Assembly: GCA_023078555.1 (NCBI GenBank)
Contig: JALAAN010000021.1
Span: 1-64,000 of the forward strand
Length of the DNA: 64,000 nucleotides
Reading direction: 5' to 3'
Source of the DNA: Ulva prolifera
Taxonomy: Eukaryota > Chlorophyta > Ulvophyceae > Ulvales > Ulvaceae
This document shows positions 46,157 through 58,278 of this stretch, piece by piece; within the stretch, counting starts at the first letter, position 1; every line of letters begins with the position of its first letter. The notes under the pieces were generated by a model. That model did no database searches, was not told where the DNA came from, and saw only the letters and a list, made by a program, of their open reading frames with translations. Made by a program: the position numbers and the translations under genes.

Positions 46157-49100
46157 TTAATACTCATCCTCTTCTGACGATAAAAACTCCCACACCTTCG
46201 ACACCACAACCCTGCTCTCATGCTCCGGGTGGTGCGGTGCTGACGGCCCTGCCACCACAGCGCCGTGCTCCAAAGTGTCGCAGCCCCCTCGGCCACTTGA
46301 CGACCCCCCCGCCGCAGCCCCCTGCGGCGACGCCCCCGCCGCCCCCTCTCCGCCATCGCCATCTTGCTCTTCGTCCGCAGAGTTGTCCGATGCTTCCGGG
46401 GATGCATCTTCTGGGGATGCAGCCCTGCTGGCGAACAGGTCCGGGTCCATGCGACGGGGCGCCGGGGCGGCGGCCGTGGCCGCGGCGGGGCCGGCCGGCA
46501 GCGGGATGTCGCCAAACTGGCACAGCGCCGCGAGGTCCGCCAACTTTTCCTCCTCCCGCAGCGCCGCAAATTCGGTGTCGCTCATCGCCTGATACTCCGC
46601 AACCTTGCGGTGGCAGCCCACACTTGTCGCCAGTGCCTGCAACGTCATAAACAGCGTCGCGCCAGAGCCTTGCGCCGCCGCCGCCCCGTCCGCGCCGCCC
46701 CCGCCCACCGCGCCGAAGCGTGCGCGCTCTGACTCGGACGTCGGCGCCGTGCTCTCGCGGCTCCTGCGCGCGCCGCCCGCCGCTGCGTTGGCGTCGGAGT
46801 CCGGGTCAGAATCCGCATCACGCGCCGGGCGCGCCTGCTTTCGAGGGCGGCCGCCACGGCCTCCTCGTCGCGCACGCGCGCCGCTGCGGCCGCCGCCGCG
46901 CTTCGCGGTCTTCGCCCTGTAGTCGCGCATGACATCGCACATCCGCTGCGGCTCCACCGGGAGCTCGTCGTCTAGTAGAGGGCAGGTGCGCTTGTCGCGG
47001 TCAGGGTGCCGGGAGCAGATGAACTGCGTTTTCTCCTCCTCGCTCTTGTGCCACCACACCTCCTCCTCCTTCTTCGCCAGCCGAAATACGCGCCAATGCG
47101 TGCATTTGAAACACTGTAGCCATAGGTAGGGTGGGAGCACCTGCATGTTGTGGCACTTGAACCAATCACAGCCGCCCCTGAAAGGGGTTTCAGCAGCGCG
47201 AGGCCAAGCGCACCCATTGTGTGCACACACACCGCAGGCTGCACAAGCCCGTGTACGCCACGTCTGCATGCACTTGCGCTGCTGCGCCAGCTCGGCAAGG
47301 TCAGCTATGTCACCAAAGCCACACCGACGCACATGGCATCGGCGACAGGTCCCCAGCATGCATGGCGCACACGATCCTCCCGAGCCGCATGACAAGCACC
47401 CAAGCTGCCTTCTCGTTCTTCCACTGAAGAACGAGAAGGCAGCTTGGATGCTTATACAATCATTGTTGTAACGTGTGAACGATTTGAGGCACCAGAGATG
47501 TTTTTTGGTCTGTGGTCGCCATAACACATTTTTGGCATGAGGAGGGCGCACAGGTGAGGGGCGTGGTGCCGGCTGTGCTGTTGAGGGGAGCCGCGCTGGA
47601 TCCGCCGAGCCTGGCCGCTGACCTGGCCCAGCGCTGGCGGCCCGCCCAGTCCTCGCCTCCTGTGCCCTGAGCCGCTCCAGCTCGGAAAGAAGCACTGCAG
47701 GAGCCGATTCCTTGTTGCCCGTCACCTGGATGAACTCGTTGATTCTTCTCTGGACCGTCAGCTGGAGCTGAACGAAGGAATTGTGGTCATCGTAGCCCTG
47801 CTTGTTGTGCTGTACCCTCAGGAAGTTCTCCGTCACCTGCACGAAGCTCGCGGCCCTGCCCTGCTGACTTCGAACAGCGCCACTTTCACACGCATTGTCG
47901 AGTGCAAAGCGGAGAGGGGGGGGGGGGGGGAGGACGGGCCCGCAGCCACACAGTGCCCGCAAAGTACATCTGCCAGGCGCGGAACACAAGAGCATGGGCC
48001 ACACGTACGGCAACACAGGGTCGGTGATGGTCTGCACCAGGCCCATCGACTGCTCCAGTCAACAGGGTGATGCGATAGCGGGGCGGCCAGATTCAGCACC
48101 GACATGAGGCCGCGTGCTTCCTGACACGTATATTCTATGCGCCCAGTACCCCACACGCAGCTGCAGCGTGCTGTCTTGTTGTCAACATAAACCAAACACG
48201 AAAGCATGGGTGCTCCGCGGACCCATATGCACGCACGCGCCGGGCTGTGGCGTTGACACGCCGCTGCCACACGTGGAAGCAGCACACAACGCTACATAGC
48301 ACTGTGCCAGCGTGTGTGAGCTGAGATGGCGCGCAAGCAGCTGTGGTCGGCAGAAGTGGGGCAGGACGCACAACAGCGACGACCCCTCGATAGGCATCAG
48401 GGTTCGAGTCCCTGACAGGCAACTGCTTGAACGGAACGATCAGGCGGCTGTTGTGGTATATGTTCACTCCGTACGAGGAGAGGTCTTGCACGTTGTACCC
48501 GATCTCGATGCTCGCGAGGGCGGCCGGGTCATGCCTTGGCCGGTACTTGGTTGTCTTCGTACTGAATAGGCTGCCAGAGAGCCTCGTAGCGCGAATCTGC
48601 ACACGCACCGCCACTGCTCCCATTCCGCATCCTCACACCACCCCTACGCCACATTGTAACCGGCCGACGCGACGCCGGATATCCGTTGGTTTCGGTGCAC
48701 TGCACGCGCCTGGCGGGGCGGGACAATCACACAGACACATGCTCGCAAAGCTGGCCTGTGCTAACTGAACAGTGCCGTGAACCACACATGTGTGGCTTGG
48801 GTGCACCACGAGGTGGGCGCGCTGAATGCTGCTCCCGCATGGCAACATCTGAGTGCCGTGCGCGTCGCAGGATTGCATTTGAGTTGTTGCTCTTCCATAC
48901 CATGGCCCGTGATGGTGCAGATTTTGACACACGTTGCACCCAAGACACACACGGCGGCGTATATCGCTGCACGCAGCAGGGGCCGCACCCGGGCGCCTTG
49001 CAGGAAAATTTGGAAGTGGGGGAGGTGGTACAGGATCTTGAGGTAGGCGGCGAGCGACCAGTCGCAGGGGAAGTCGGCGTGCTTGCCGCGGCTGGCGCAG

Positions 49101-51519
49101 CATTTGCCGTGGATGCTCTTCACGAGCCTCGACTCATGCAGCACGATGTCGCTCCCGTCTTTGCTGCAGTGCAGCTGCGGCACCTGTTTGATGGAGTCGC
49201 CAACGTGCAGAGCATCCTGGGCACAGATATGTTGTACTCTCCAGGGCCGCTGCTCGGAGGCAGGCGGGTGCGCATGTGTGGAATGATGCATACATGCGCA
49301 AAGAGGCGTACTTCATGCAACGTGCATGCGGCTGGCCGCCCGTGCGGCCGACCCGGGTACCCCATGACACAACGAAGCAGGGGCGGTGTGTGTGTGGACA
49401 TGGCAGACACGGCGGGTGTTCAATCCTCATGCTGCTCACGCATCGTTGCACACCGACGGCGGCTCGGAATGGCGGCTGTGGCGGTGTAGCCGCGCTGGCG
49501 GTAGTGCCGTTGTGCGCAGCATGGCCGGCAGGTAGGCGGACGCCAGGGGGCACGCGTGTCAAAATGACACACACGCGCATGTGCGGCCGACGTATGACGC
49601 GCAACACACTCGGGTGCTTCAGTGGACTGACCGCTATCCCATGGACCCAACTGGAGAGCCGCACACACGCATCGCCGGCCGCCCTCCAATGCGGCGCTGC
49701 CGCAGCACAGCGTGCTCCGTGCTGCAACGGCGCAGGTGTTGCAGGGTCGGCCTCCGCCCGACGCTGCCGCAGCAGCAGCGCAAGGGCCGCCCCACCGAGC
49801 GCAACGCATGCATGTGAACAAGGTGGCGCCGATCTCCTCAGTGCCGTATACTGTAGCCACACGACGGTGTGCATATGGCTATTTCAACGCACGCCCGGCG
49901 CGAGCTTCGGGCAAGGCTTGCTGCTGCACACCTGCCTGCGCCGCATGGCAGCGCCCACATCAGTGGCGCGCTGTGGTTACAGGGGTAACTTGGTGCCGCA
50001 CCGTGCACATGTTGGACACCGTGACCAGCGTGCCCGTAGCCAACTGAGCGTCGCCCCTCTCGACCCGCCGCCTCTTGATCTCGCCCCGTCCGCGCCACAC
50101 GTGTACCTTGAGCTTCTCCTCCAATGTAGCACGCCTGCTCGCGGGGTCCTGGGCCCCTGCGATCACCGCGTAGTCGCATATCGCTCGCAGGCTCGCATCG
50201 CTGGCGGCGTCTGGCTCCTCGATCCGCCATCCCATTGCCCGCAGTGTCCGGAGCTCCTCCGCGTCGCCCGCATCGGGCTCCTGAATCTCAGGGCCTTGAG
50301 CCTGCTGCGTGGCTGCGAGATGGCGCTGCGGGGGCTCCGGCGCGGGGGCGCTGGCAGACGGGGTTTGGGGGCTGCCGATGGTGTCGCAGCGCACAGCGCG
50401 CACGCGGCGCAGGGTGCCGTCGCCTCGGACAAAGTACGTGACCAGGGGTGTGCGGAGGCTGCGCTGCGCTCCCACTGGGTTGATCGCCTGCACACTCGCA
50501 TGCATTGTCGAGGGTGATGCTGTGTGCACGCCTGCAGAGCACTGCGTCTTCCCATCGGGCAGTTACAGGAGACAACCCGTCAGATTTACTTTACGAGTGC
50601 AGCCACAGCAACCCTCTTGGTGGCAACAGCGTCCTGCGTACCGCGTCAGCTGCAGATGAGTTGCTGAAGGCAACGCATTGAAATGCTGCTGTAGGAGACA
50701 GCACACAGTACGCAGCACAGCACAGCACGCAGCACAGCACACAGCATACAGGCATAGGGAAAGGACACCTCGTTGAAAGTTTGGCTCAAAAAGCCCATGC
50801 TGGCGAGCAAAGTGTGTTTATCTTGGGTCATCACCAGGGCATCTTTTCCCAGTCGCATCGTCCCGCTCTTGAACCCATTGCCATATTGACCAATGGCTCT
50901 GCAGCAGCGCGGCACTGAAGACATTTGAAACATGCTGATGCATATCGTCCGCCGAAAACAAGCGAGCACACTGAAATCAGCATGAGCTTTGATGCGCCGC
51001 AGTGTCGTAAAAGAGTGAGCGAACGCGAACCTGCCTTGGTATAACTCCAGCTTGTTGCTGTGGCCGAAGCAGAGCATCTGCTTGAGACTAGGTGGATCCA
51101 AGCCAACCCCATTATCATAGCTGCACAATAAAGGCGGCAAGTGTGAACAGAGGGTGGTCTCAATAGCGGCGCATGCAGCGGCGGGGACAGCGCGCGACAC
51201 CTCCAGAGCAGGACGAACGCACATGGAGAGCTGTTTGTGGCGGAAATCCCCGACTTTCACCTCCTTAAGATCAATGGCCACCCTGGAAGAGCGCAAAGAC
51301 ATGTCACTTGTTCATGATTGACGAGCTCGATGATTCTGGCGATACTGCAGCTCAAGGGGAAACGCACCAGGTCGAAGCTACACCAAGGTCCACAGAATTA
51401 TCTACAAGCTCGGCTATGGCTCCAAATGGCGTCTGATGACTTGTTGAGTTAGTATACAAGTATTTTGGATCGACAGTCGCAATATCCACAGCATCGAAGG
51501 CATCGTGAGGCTGCGCCAT
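46157..51519 (-). CDS. MORC-family GHKL ATPase with CW-type zinc finger (858 aa)
   Basis: Nuclear ATPase of the kind that dimerises around DNA for chromatin compaction and silencing. Exons in transcript order: 51519-51384, 51344-51308, 51282-51223, 51120-51031, 50898-50769, 50487-50009, 49163-48989, 48596-48417, 48120-48100, 47836-47552, 47140-46157; all phases close. ATP-site motifs are AELVDNS (36-42), DNGVGL (80-85) and IGQYGNGFK (110-118). The S5-like transducer has [34 protein letters not shown] and [14 protein letters not shown]. The 21-nt exon (EARGLMS) joins to [17 protein letters not shown], rebuilding the family segment ending HNKQ. A CW-like finger at about 541-584 has [11 protein letters not shown] with Cys 541, 544, 573 and 584. 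The C-terminal third is basic, then Ala/Gly/acidic and disordered. The ATG is the first in a frame that stays open upstream. Confidence 0.92.
47400..47447. repeat. Perfect 22-bp hairpin in a MORC intron
   Basis: The left arm is 47400-47421 (starts CCAAGCTGCC), the loop CACT, the right arm 47426-47447 (ends GGCAGCTTGG). The arms are exactly complementary, and with one mismatch the stem extends about six more base pairs. It lies in the intron between exons 10 and 11 of MORC. Confidence 0.85.
50698..50752. repeat. CAGCA-type short tandem repeat
   Basis: Repeated CAGCACACAG/CAGCACGCAG units lie in a MORC intron next to exon 5. Unit length is variable (five to ten bases). Confidence 0.6.
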
Positions 51520-51623
51520 GCCACTAGATTCCGAACAAACACCGTCAGACTCATGACCGAATTGAGCTGATGTCAAAACGTATTAATTAAAACTGAGTTG
51601 GGGGGGCTGGGCTCGGTTCAGAC
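51520..51623. promoter_or_regulatory. Compact bidirectional promoter region
   Basis: Only 104 bp separate the ATG of MORC (minus) from the ATG of the small + gene at 51624. Both transcripts must start in or near this interval. No TATA-like element was recognised; a G-run (GGGGGG) lies at about 51,600. Confidence 0.4.
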
Positions 51624-52282
51624 ATGGTTTCGATGCCACGCGTTGGCACACGCCCTGTTGGTGCTAGCGACTCGGACAGGGCTTCGTCACCGAGTGTGAG
51701 CTCAGACGCCGATCGCTACAGTGCTGATTTTACATCTCATGGTCCACTTCTACAAGCGGCGACCCTTTAAGCTCCATGCCACACTATACTGTTCGTGTTG
51801 CCATGCGTCCATTAGCAGTGATATGACAGTGCCGAGCTGTACACTGCCGATTGACGTGGCTAGTATCTCGGTGAGGCACACGTGGCGCCCCAGCCGTGTA
51901 ATTGCAAAGCCTTCCATGCTGAATCACAAGCGCCATGCCATGATGCTCTTGCTGCATCTTTGCCAGTCATGTTCCTGGAAATGTGTCCTCAGGGATCGAT
52001 GCATGTGCCTGCCTGCTGCGCAACACTACGGGCCAACAGTCTGAAGTGAATCTTGAACTACAATCACTCACCACTCTGCCTTCATTGCCTTCACGCCATG
52101 TAGTGGAGTCCATCCTGTTTGTGCTCACACAGCGGCCCGATTCCATGACGCAGCGTGATGAGCTTGGCATAGCAATCATAAGCAAGCAGATCAGCAGCCT
52201 TGCATCTACCACCAATGTTCAAGGCGCTGATCACGTACAACACATCAACAATGTCGCCGGAGTGTTAACTCCGCAGGCATGA
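51624..52282 (+). CDS. Small unrecognised protein (135 aa)
   Basis: Two exons, 51624-51741 and 51993-52282, join in phase to 135 residues. The N-terminal 40 residues are Ser/Asp-rich and probably disordered (ASDSDRASSPSVSSDADRYS). The rest looks folded and helical (LPSRHVVESILFVLTQRPDS, then TQRDELGIAIISKQISSLAS) and ends GVLTPQA before TGA. No family recognised. It is divergent from MORC with a 104-bp intervening sequence, so co-expression is likely. Its composition and clean splice junction make it a credible gene. Confidence 0.6.
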
Positions 52283-53412
52283 CTGGCAGCCCGCATGCCC
52301 TCACCCTTTGCGTATGCGGCTTGAGGTACATATGCATCATTTTATATGGGTTGTACGACTCCGAATGGCACAGATTGCCACATCCTTACCACATCATCAT
52401 GGCGGTATTCACATCCTCCATCTAAGCAGCCAAGCAGATCCGCATGTCGCAAGCACGCGATCCAGCTCGCAACATACCAAACGACAGCCACATGGCATCA
52501 CAGCATTCGCAGCTGACGATCACAGCCAAGTCTCATGCATTTGCATGTGTGTACTTTCACCGGCCTAGTAGACGGGGGCATGTCAGCCCAATGCGATACA
52601 ACGCTGGCCAACGGAAACCCACCCAAACAACAGGTTCACGGTGTGAGACGAGTCCCCCAGCGTTCATGGCCTCTGTCAGTAGCAAGCACAACCATATCCT
52701 CGCACAGCAGCACATCGGCGCCGTGCACCCGGGTGGGTCTAGCCACGACCGGCGTAGGGGTACTGAAACGGGAGCTCCGCCCGTACATAGCAGCTGTGCC
52801 TGCGACCAGCTCCCCGCCACCACGCTGCGCCTTCACCTCCCACGCAGCACCCGCGGCTGCTATCTGCAGCAGCTCGCGCCTCACGCAGAGATCCATGCAC
52901 CGGCGCTGCGCTCAACGGACACCATCGCCACCATGATGCGTGAGCACCTACGCCACCGCGCCTGCCCCCCCGGGCCACAGGCACAGGCATGCGGAGCCCC
53001 CCCCCCGCACCGCCCTGCTGGCCTGTGTACAGAGCACCTGCTGTCTCTGAGACCTGCTGCCCTCCGCTGCAGCCAGCCAGCCCATGCCTGCCGCCTCGCC
53101 GCTCGGCAACCACTTTCACAGCAAGGGGCCTCACGCAGCAGCACCTCCAAGAATGCAGCAGCATGGGTTACAGGTTTCACCCGCAGCAGCTGCAAGCGCA
53201 CGCACACGTACGTACGGAGAGATGGTGCAGCCTTGCAGCCCTGGCCCCTACATTGGCCCCTACATTGGCCCCTACATTGACGTGCATCAATCACAAAGGC
53301 GCATCGATCCGTGGTGGTTGCTTGCAGGTTGTGGTGACTGCTTGAAGACGAGTCCTATCTCGCCCCCGTTCGAGTTCGCCTCTGCCCCAGGCGCCACCTC
53401 CGGCCGTCAGAT
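52283..53412. other. GC-rich region with open frames but no firm gene
   Basis: Several frames are open on both strands because the sequence is GC-rich. The best is minus 52,636-52,890 (RRELLQIAAAGAAWEVKAQR, LVAGTAAMYGRSSRFSTPTP), which might be an exon, but no join was found. It also contains a three-fold 12-bp repeat listed separately. Confidence 0.3.
53246..53281. repeat. Three tandem 12-bp units (GGCCCCTACATT)
   Basis: GGCCCCTACATT is repeated three times without change. It lies just 3' of the helicase-associated-like gene. Confidence 0.8.
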
Positions 53413-56400
53413 TCAATCCCCGATCTCTGCCTGCTCATGAGCGTCCTCGTGATCGTTCACTCCCCGCCGTCGGCGGCGCACCGGCAGCTCGAGCGTGTCC
53501 CAGCCCTCCAGCGCCGCGTCTAGCCACAGCAGGTCCTTCAGCTTGAGGCTGCGCCGGCGCCAGCGCAGGTTCTGCAGCCACCAGGCGGACGCGCCGGAGG
53601 ACGGCAGGCGGCCGTGCTCCGCGAGGTGAGCGCGCAGCGTGAGCACGTGGCTGCGCCACCGCTCCCACTGGTCGTGCGAGCGCTTGGAGTCGCGCCACGC
53701 CGCCGGGATGTCCAGCTGGCGGAGGTCGTCGATGACGGAGTCCAGCAGCATCTGGCGATCCTGCACGCATGCGCCTCATGCATTGCGCAGCTACATCGCC
53801 ACAGCGACCACGAGGGTACACGCACAGGCCTGCAGTGATCAGCATGCGTGCGACGATGGTGGCTGCGTGGATTCACCTGACCCGGCGTTTGCCGCAGCAT
53901 GAAAGTTCGCAGCCTGGCACTTGAGTCTGATGAAAAATCCGCCCCCGCACAGTGATATAATTTGGTTATCGGTGATCAGAGATGTCGGGCAGGATCTGTG
54001 CAGCATGCTCGTGGGAAGGTGTAACAGGGAAGGCGATGGCGAGGCAGATAGTACCACCGCATGAGTGGAGACACGTGGGCCATACGGCGGAACAAGCAAG
54101 GCGCACCGCGGGCATCTGGCCAGAGTTCGCGAGGCTCAGCCACCGCGACACCGCCTTGGAGAGCTGCTGTTCCTCGAGAGGCGCCGCGGCCGCGCGCGAC
54201 GGGTGGCGCTGGTGCACGCGCCAGAAGTCTGCGAGCTCCGAGACGTTCAGCACAAACTGCCACGTCTTGGGCAGCGCGGGGGCGTGCTGCGGGGGCGCGG
54301 CGCTGATGTGGCAGATCGCCGTGCGCAGCCGCCGCTCCTGCGGCCCGTCCGGCAGCATGCGCAGTGCGGCTTCCCACTTCGCAAGCACGCTTGCGCCGCC
54401 GTTGGTCTGCGGCGCGACGGTGCGCAGCGACTTGCGCCGCACGGAGCGGCGGCACGCGGTCGCGATGGCGAAGAACTCCTCGATGACGGGGGTGAGGATG
54501 GTGGGGGGGAGGCCACAGGCGCGCGCGGCCTCGCAGAGGCGGAGCAGCACGCGCACCGGCGGCTCGGCGTCAGGGGGGGCCGGGGCGGGCCGCACCGGAG
54601 AGTAGGAGCGCCACTGCGGGCCGAGGGTGCGGTCCAGAGCCTCACTCTGCAAACGGCGCGCCGCTTGAAGCAAGAGTGGATCACAAGGACCCGGGCGATC
54701 ATGCTGTAGAGCACCAAAACACTATCAGGCATCGCATCTCGAGCAGCGATCTGACGCGCTGCTTGAAGCCCCTCTGTGAAGCGCCGGCGCTAAGGCAGAC
54801 TTGTGAAGCGCCTCAGAGAGAATTGCAACAGTGGAGCACCGCCATCTAGGTTGAAACTGACAACCAAATGGCTGGCTGCAGTGTAAACCTAGAGACACAC
54901 GCCTCTGGAGGTACCACGTGACAGCAAGCTACCAAGCACCGCAACTGCGCGGTGTCTGCATGGCACGCTCACGCAGCAGCGTCGCCTCTGGGGCGCACCC
55001 GCTCCTGGGACAGCGTCAGCTCCGCCAGCTGCTGCTGCTGCTTGGTGAGCCAACCTGCGAGAGCGGAGACGCGGTCCTGAGTCATGGTGCTGTCGTCGGA
55101 GCCGGCACCCATCACAGCCGGCGCGTTGGCCACTTTGTTGCCCGCGACTTTGTGCGCTCCGGTGTGGTCACCGCTACCTGAACACCCAGGCACACCCTGA
55201 ATCGCTGCTGGCAGGTTGCTGCCCATGGCAGATTGCAGCGTAGTCCCTGAAACCTCATCCCTTTATGTTTATACCTATGATTACATTCTATATCCATTTG
55301 GACATTGACAACTCCGGAATACGGGACCGAAAGAGGCATCCGAGCTACATGCCGCCGCAGGCTCTGACTTGCGTCACAAAATGTGAACACGAGCCAACTA
55401 TGCGACCTTATGCAGCGTTTGACAACAGCACCAGCTCTGACCCAGCAACGGCCCCCTCGTCCAAATCATGCATGCAGGTGTGCTGTGCATACATCTGCAG
55501 GCCATTCACTATTGCGTACGATCTACAGCGAGGGACGCAGTGGGCCGCACCTGCGCCAGCCCCTTGTTCACACACAGCCGCCACTTGCTTCGGGCCGTCC
55601 CGAGGCAGCTTGCCCTTCGTGCGAAGGTACTTCCGGCATGCTGTGAGCATCCGGTGCCACTTACTGTCCCACGCAGGGACATACCTGTCCAGCAGCGCGA
55701 GGTGCCGCGGCCGCAGCTGCTGCCCGCCGCTGCCGATGCCGTGCGTATGCAGCCGCCGGCGCTCCCGCCGAAGCCACGCCTGTGTAGGGTCGTACACGCG
55801 GCTGCCGCCGAGGGGCGGGGGGCCGGTGGAGGGCGCAGCTGTGGCCGTGAGGGTCTTCGGACCTGGGGAGAGGCTGCTCTCGAGCTCTCCGTTTGAGCGG
55901 AGTTTCATCACCTACACGCAACGGCCGGAGCTTGCAGCATGTTTCTACTGCGTGCCTTACGCTGTTGTTAGTGCCGGCCGGCATGCTGCCAACACCCCTG
56001 TGGCCACAGCGCCGGAGGCGGTGCGTCAGTTTGACGTGTCGCAAAGGACGCAGCCTTGACACCAATCAAACAAACGTGACAAAATGCCAAAGTGACGGTG
56101 ACTTTTCAAACTAGATCTGACCATTTTGTTCGTTGTGGCCAACAACAAAACGGTTTGGATTCTCGGTGTGAATCAGCTTGACGGGCGACGCTCGTCCGAC
56201 GCTGCAGCTGCCTGGCTTCCTTGTACGCACTCAGTGAAGATCTGGCTAGCGGCTGAGCGGCACGGCCGGCGGCAGAGGAGGAGCTCACAGCGGACAGGTG
56301 AATCATGAAGGCAGCATCTTCCGGCAGCAGAGCCCAGCCGCCGAGGCCCGCCGTCCAGTGCATCACGTGTGGCTGCAGCGGCGCCTCGAGCGCGGCGAGC

Positions 56401-57585
56401 TGCCGGCACTGCTCGGCCGTCAGCAGCGGCCGGCGCCACAGCGCGCCGCACACCGCATCCAGCGCAGCAAGCCTCTGCAGCTTGGTATCTGACGGCGGCG
56501 TCGGCCCCCCCAGAAAACCTGCACCAGTGCTGCACTGGCTGCCCTGTTGAGTGGGATACACCGGTGGACTCCTCCTGGCACTACATCCCCGCTGTGCTCG
56601 TATGGTGTGCTCACGTTCATGCGCAAGCACGAGCCTGTAGTGTGGCATCAGTGACCTTCAGCCAGAACAGAACAGCCAGAGCCATGTATGCACGTGATGG
56701 TATGAATCCTGTCTGGGACGATCAACGTTTCGGGATCGGAGGCGCGTGGTGGAACGTGGTGGAACGGATGTGGTGGGTGTGAGCGGGCGCGGGTGGGAGG
56801 ACAGAGGTGGCGTACCGAGAGCCTTGCGGTAGTGAGCAAAGAACTCCCCGACGAGGAACGGAGCAACCCCTGGCGCATGCAGAGTCGACTGCCGGTGTAG
56901 CGGAGCCCCCTGGAGCACCGCCACCGTGACAGCGGCCAGCCTTGACCAGAAAACCCGGCTGTTGATCGAGGCAGCTGTTGATGCTGCGGGCATGGTCCGC
57001 CGCTCGACGCCATTGTCGCCCCGCACTAGCCATGTGTAGGCTCCTCCGTGCCCCAACTGAGTCTGGTCCGCATTATCAGGCGCATGGCTGGAGTATGTGT
57101 CTGGCTTGCTTGGTAGGACAGCCTGTAAATCGTGCGGAGCAGCAGTCAATGTGAGTGCGATCCGTGGGAGGAGCATTGTCGTGGAGCAGGATGTGGGTGA
57201 AGGGCGTGTGCGAAGCATAGTGCGAGGTGACGGCATGAGGAGGAGGGATGAAGGTCGCACAAGCCATCACATCATGGTACAACAGCATGGTACAGCATAT
57301 CGGTGTCTTTGTTGCTGGTCAGGTGAGCATGGTGAAGCATACCTTGCCCTGCTTTGAAGCGTAAGCTGCCAGGAACTTTTGGAAGTGCTGATGGATGACT
57401 TCGCCGTTGCTGCGAGCCTGTGCCTGTTCATGTCTATTGTCTTGCGTCTGCAAAGCCTGCAGACTTGGCCCGACTATGTTCGATTTTGAAACAATCTCTG
57501 GCACTCTGGTGCCTGAATGTTTAATCAACCGGCATGTGCTCGTATCAGCTGCAGCTATGACAGCAAGCAACAATGATGGAGGCAT
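53413..57585 (-). CDS. Protein with helicase-associated-like repeats, no helicase core (752 aa)
   Basis: Exons in transcript order: 57585-57343, 57122-56816, 56518-56289, 55911-55551, 55204-54973, 54644-54107, 53760-53413. All phases close to 752 residues. The N-terminus (MPPSLLLAVIAAADTS) could be a weak leader or simply hydrophobic. The second half has repeated units of the form W-L-H-G-P then W-QR-L-W, resembling the helicase-associated (HA) domain: TQAWLRRERRRL and KWHRMLTACRKYLRTKGKLP; then ALAGWLTKQQQQLAELTL; then WQFVLNVSELADFWRVHQRH with WLSLANSGQMPADRQMLL; and last HVLTLRAHLAEHGRLPSSGA with WWLQNLRWRRRSLKLKDLL. No Walker A or DEAD-type motif appears in any exon. HA domains are thought to bind nucleic acid. 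The HA assignment is by eye and moderate; the gene itself is well supported. Confidence 0.68.
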
Positions 57586-58278
57586 GGCAGGCGATGTGAC
57601 TTCTCACGGTGCATGCGTTGGCATTGAGAAGGTGCTTGCGGCAGCGGTACTGCTAGGAGATCGATGCGATGCGTCAATTGCACATACTTGAATCCACTCT
57701 TTTATCGTTGTGTTTCACAAATGAAGAGTGCCGATGCGTACCTGTGCACTTGTCCGCGCGGTCCCTGCAGAGACGGGATTGCCTCCATGCGACAGAGGCA
57801 ATTGTGTACGCCCTGTACTTGTCAGAGAAGCTGCAAAGGTGCGCATGCACGATCCAGCAAAAATGTTGGTCGAGGATAACATGCATTGCAAGCTCTCTGC
57901 TCAAGCTGAATGATGCTCTGGGTTTCACTGCTCCGAATGATCGCGGCTGGACATCGCTCTCGCCGCCTCTTCCCTCTTACAACGCAGGTGCTCGGTGAAA
58001 CATACGGTGTGTCGTATGCTGAATATAGTGTTACCTGCAACCCCTTTTGCTCGTGTATTCTTGCAAGGAGCAGAAACTGGTTTCGAAAGCATGTCTACAG
58101 GTGTCTGTCGCTGTTTCTCCACTGCTGCTGCAGCCCTGGAAAGATTTGCGCACAGAAAAATCACAGACGCAGCTACCATGAAGCATACGTGTACTTGACT
58201 AACAAACTTATTTGCTCATTCATCTTGTCGTTTGTAGCACGTCGCGCATTCGTTGCATTTCAGTCGAATACGAAAGCC
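57586..58278. other. Divergent spacer between the HA-repeat gene and PSMG4
   Basis: About 690 bp holding promoters for both genes. A + stretch (RDCLHATEAIVYALYLSEKL, about 57,775-57,835) looks partly coding but could not be joined to either gene. Confidence 0.35.

Noticed and set aside
48398..48421. tRNA gene suggested by a perfect T-arm (CAGGG-TTCGAGT-CCCTG) on the + strand
   Set aside because: No matching acceptor stem, D-arm or anticodon stem could be built upstream, even allowing an intron. It falls just inside a MORC intron on the opposite strand. Probably coincidence or a tRNA-derived fragment; a tRNAscan-type search would settle it.
51520..51576. Upstream start for MORC at 51,576
   Set aside because: The frame is open, but the codon at 51,574-51,576 is TTG on the coding strand; the first ATG is at 51,519 and gives a normal MORC N-terminus.
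52444..53280. 278-codon + frame in the GC-rich region before the HA-repeat gene
   Set aside because: Arg/His/Pro/Ser-rich translation with no structure, ending in the 12-bp repeat; typical of a shadow frame in GC-rich DNA.
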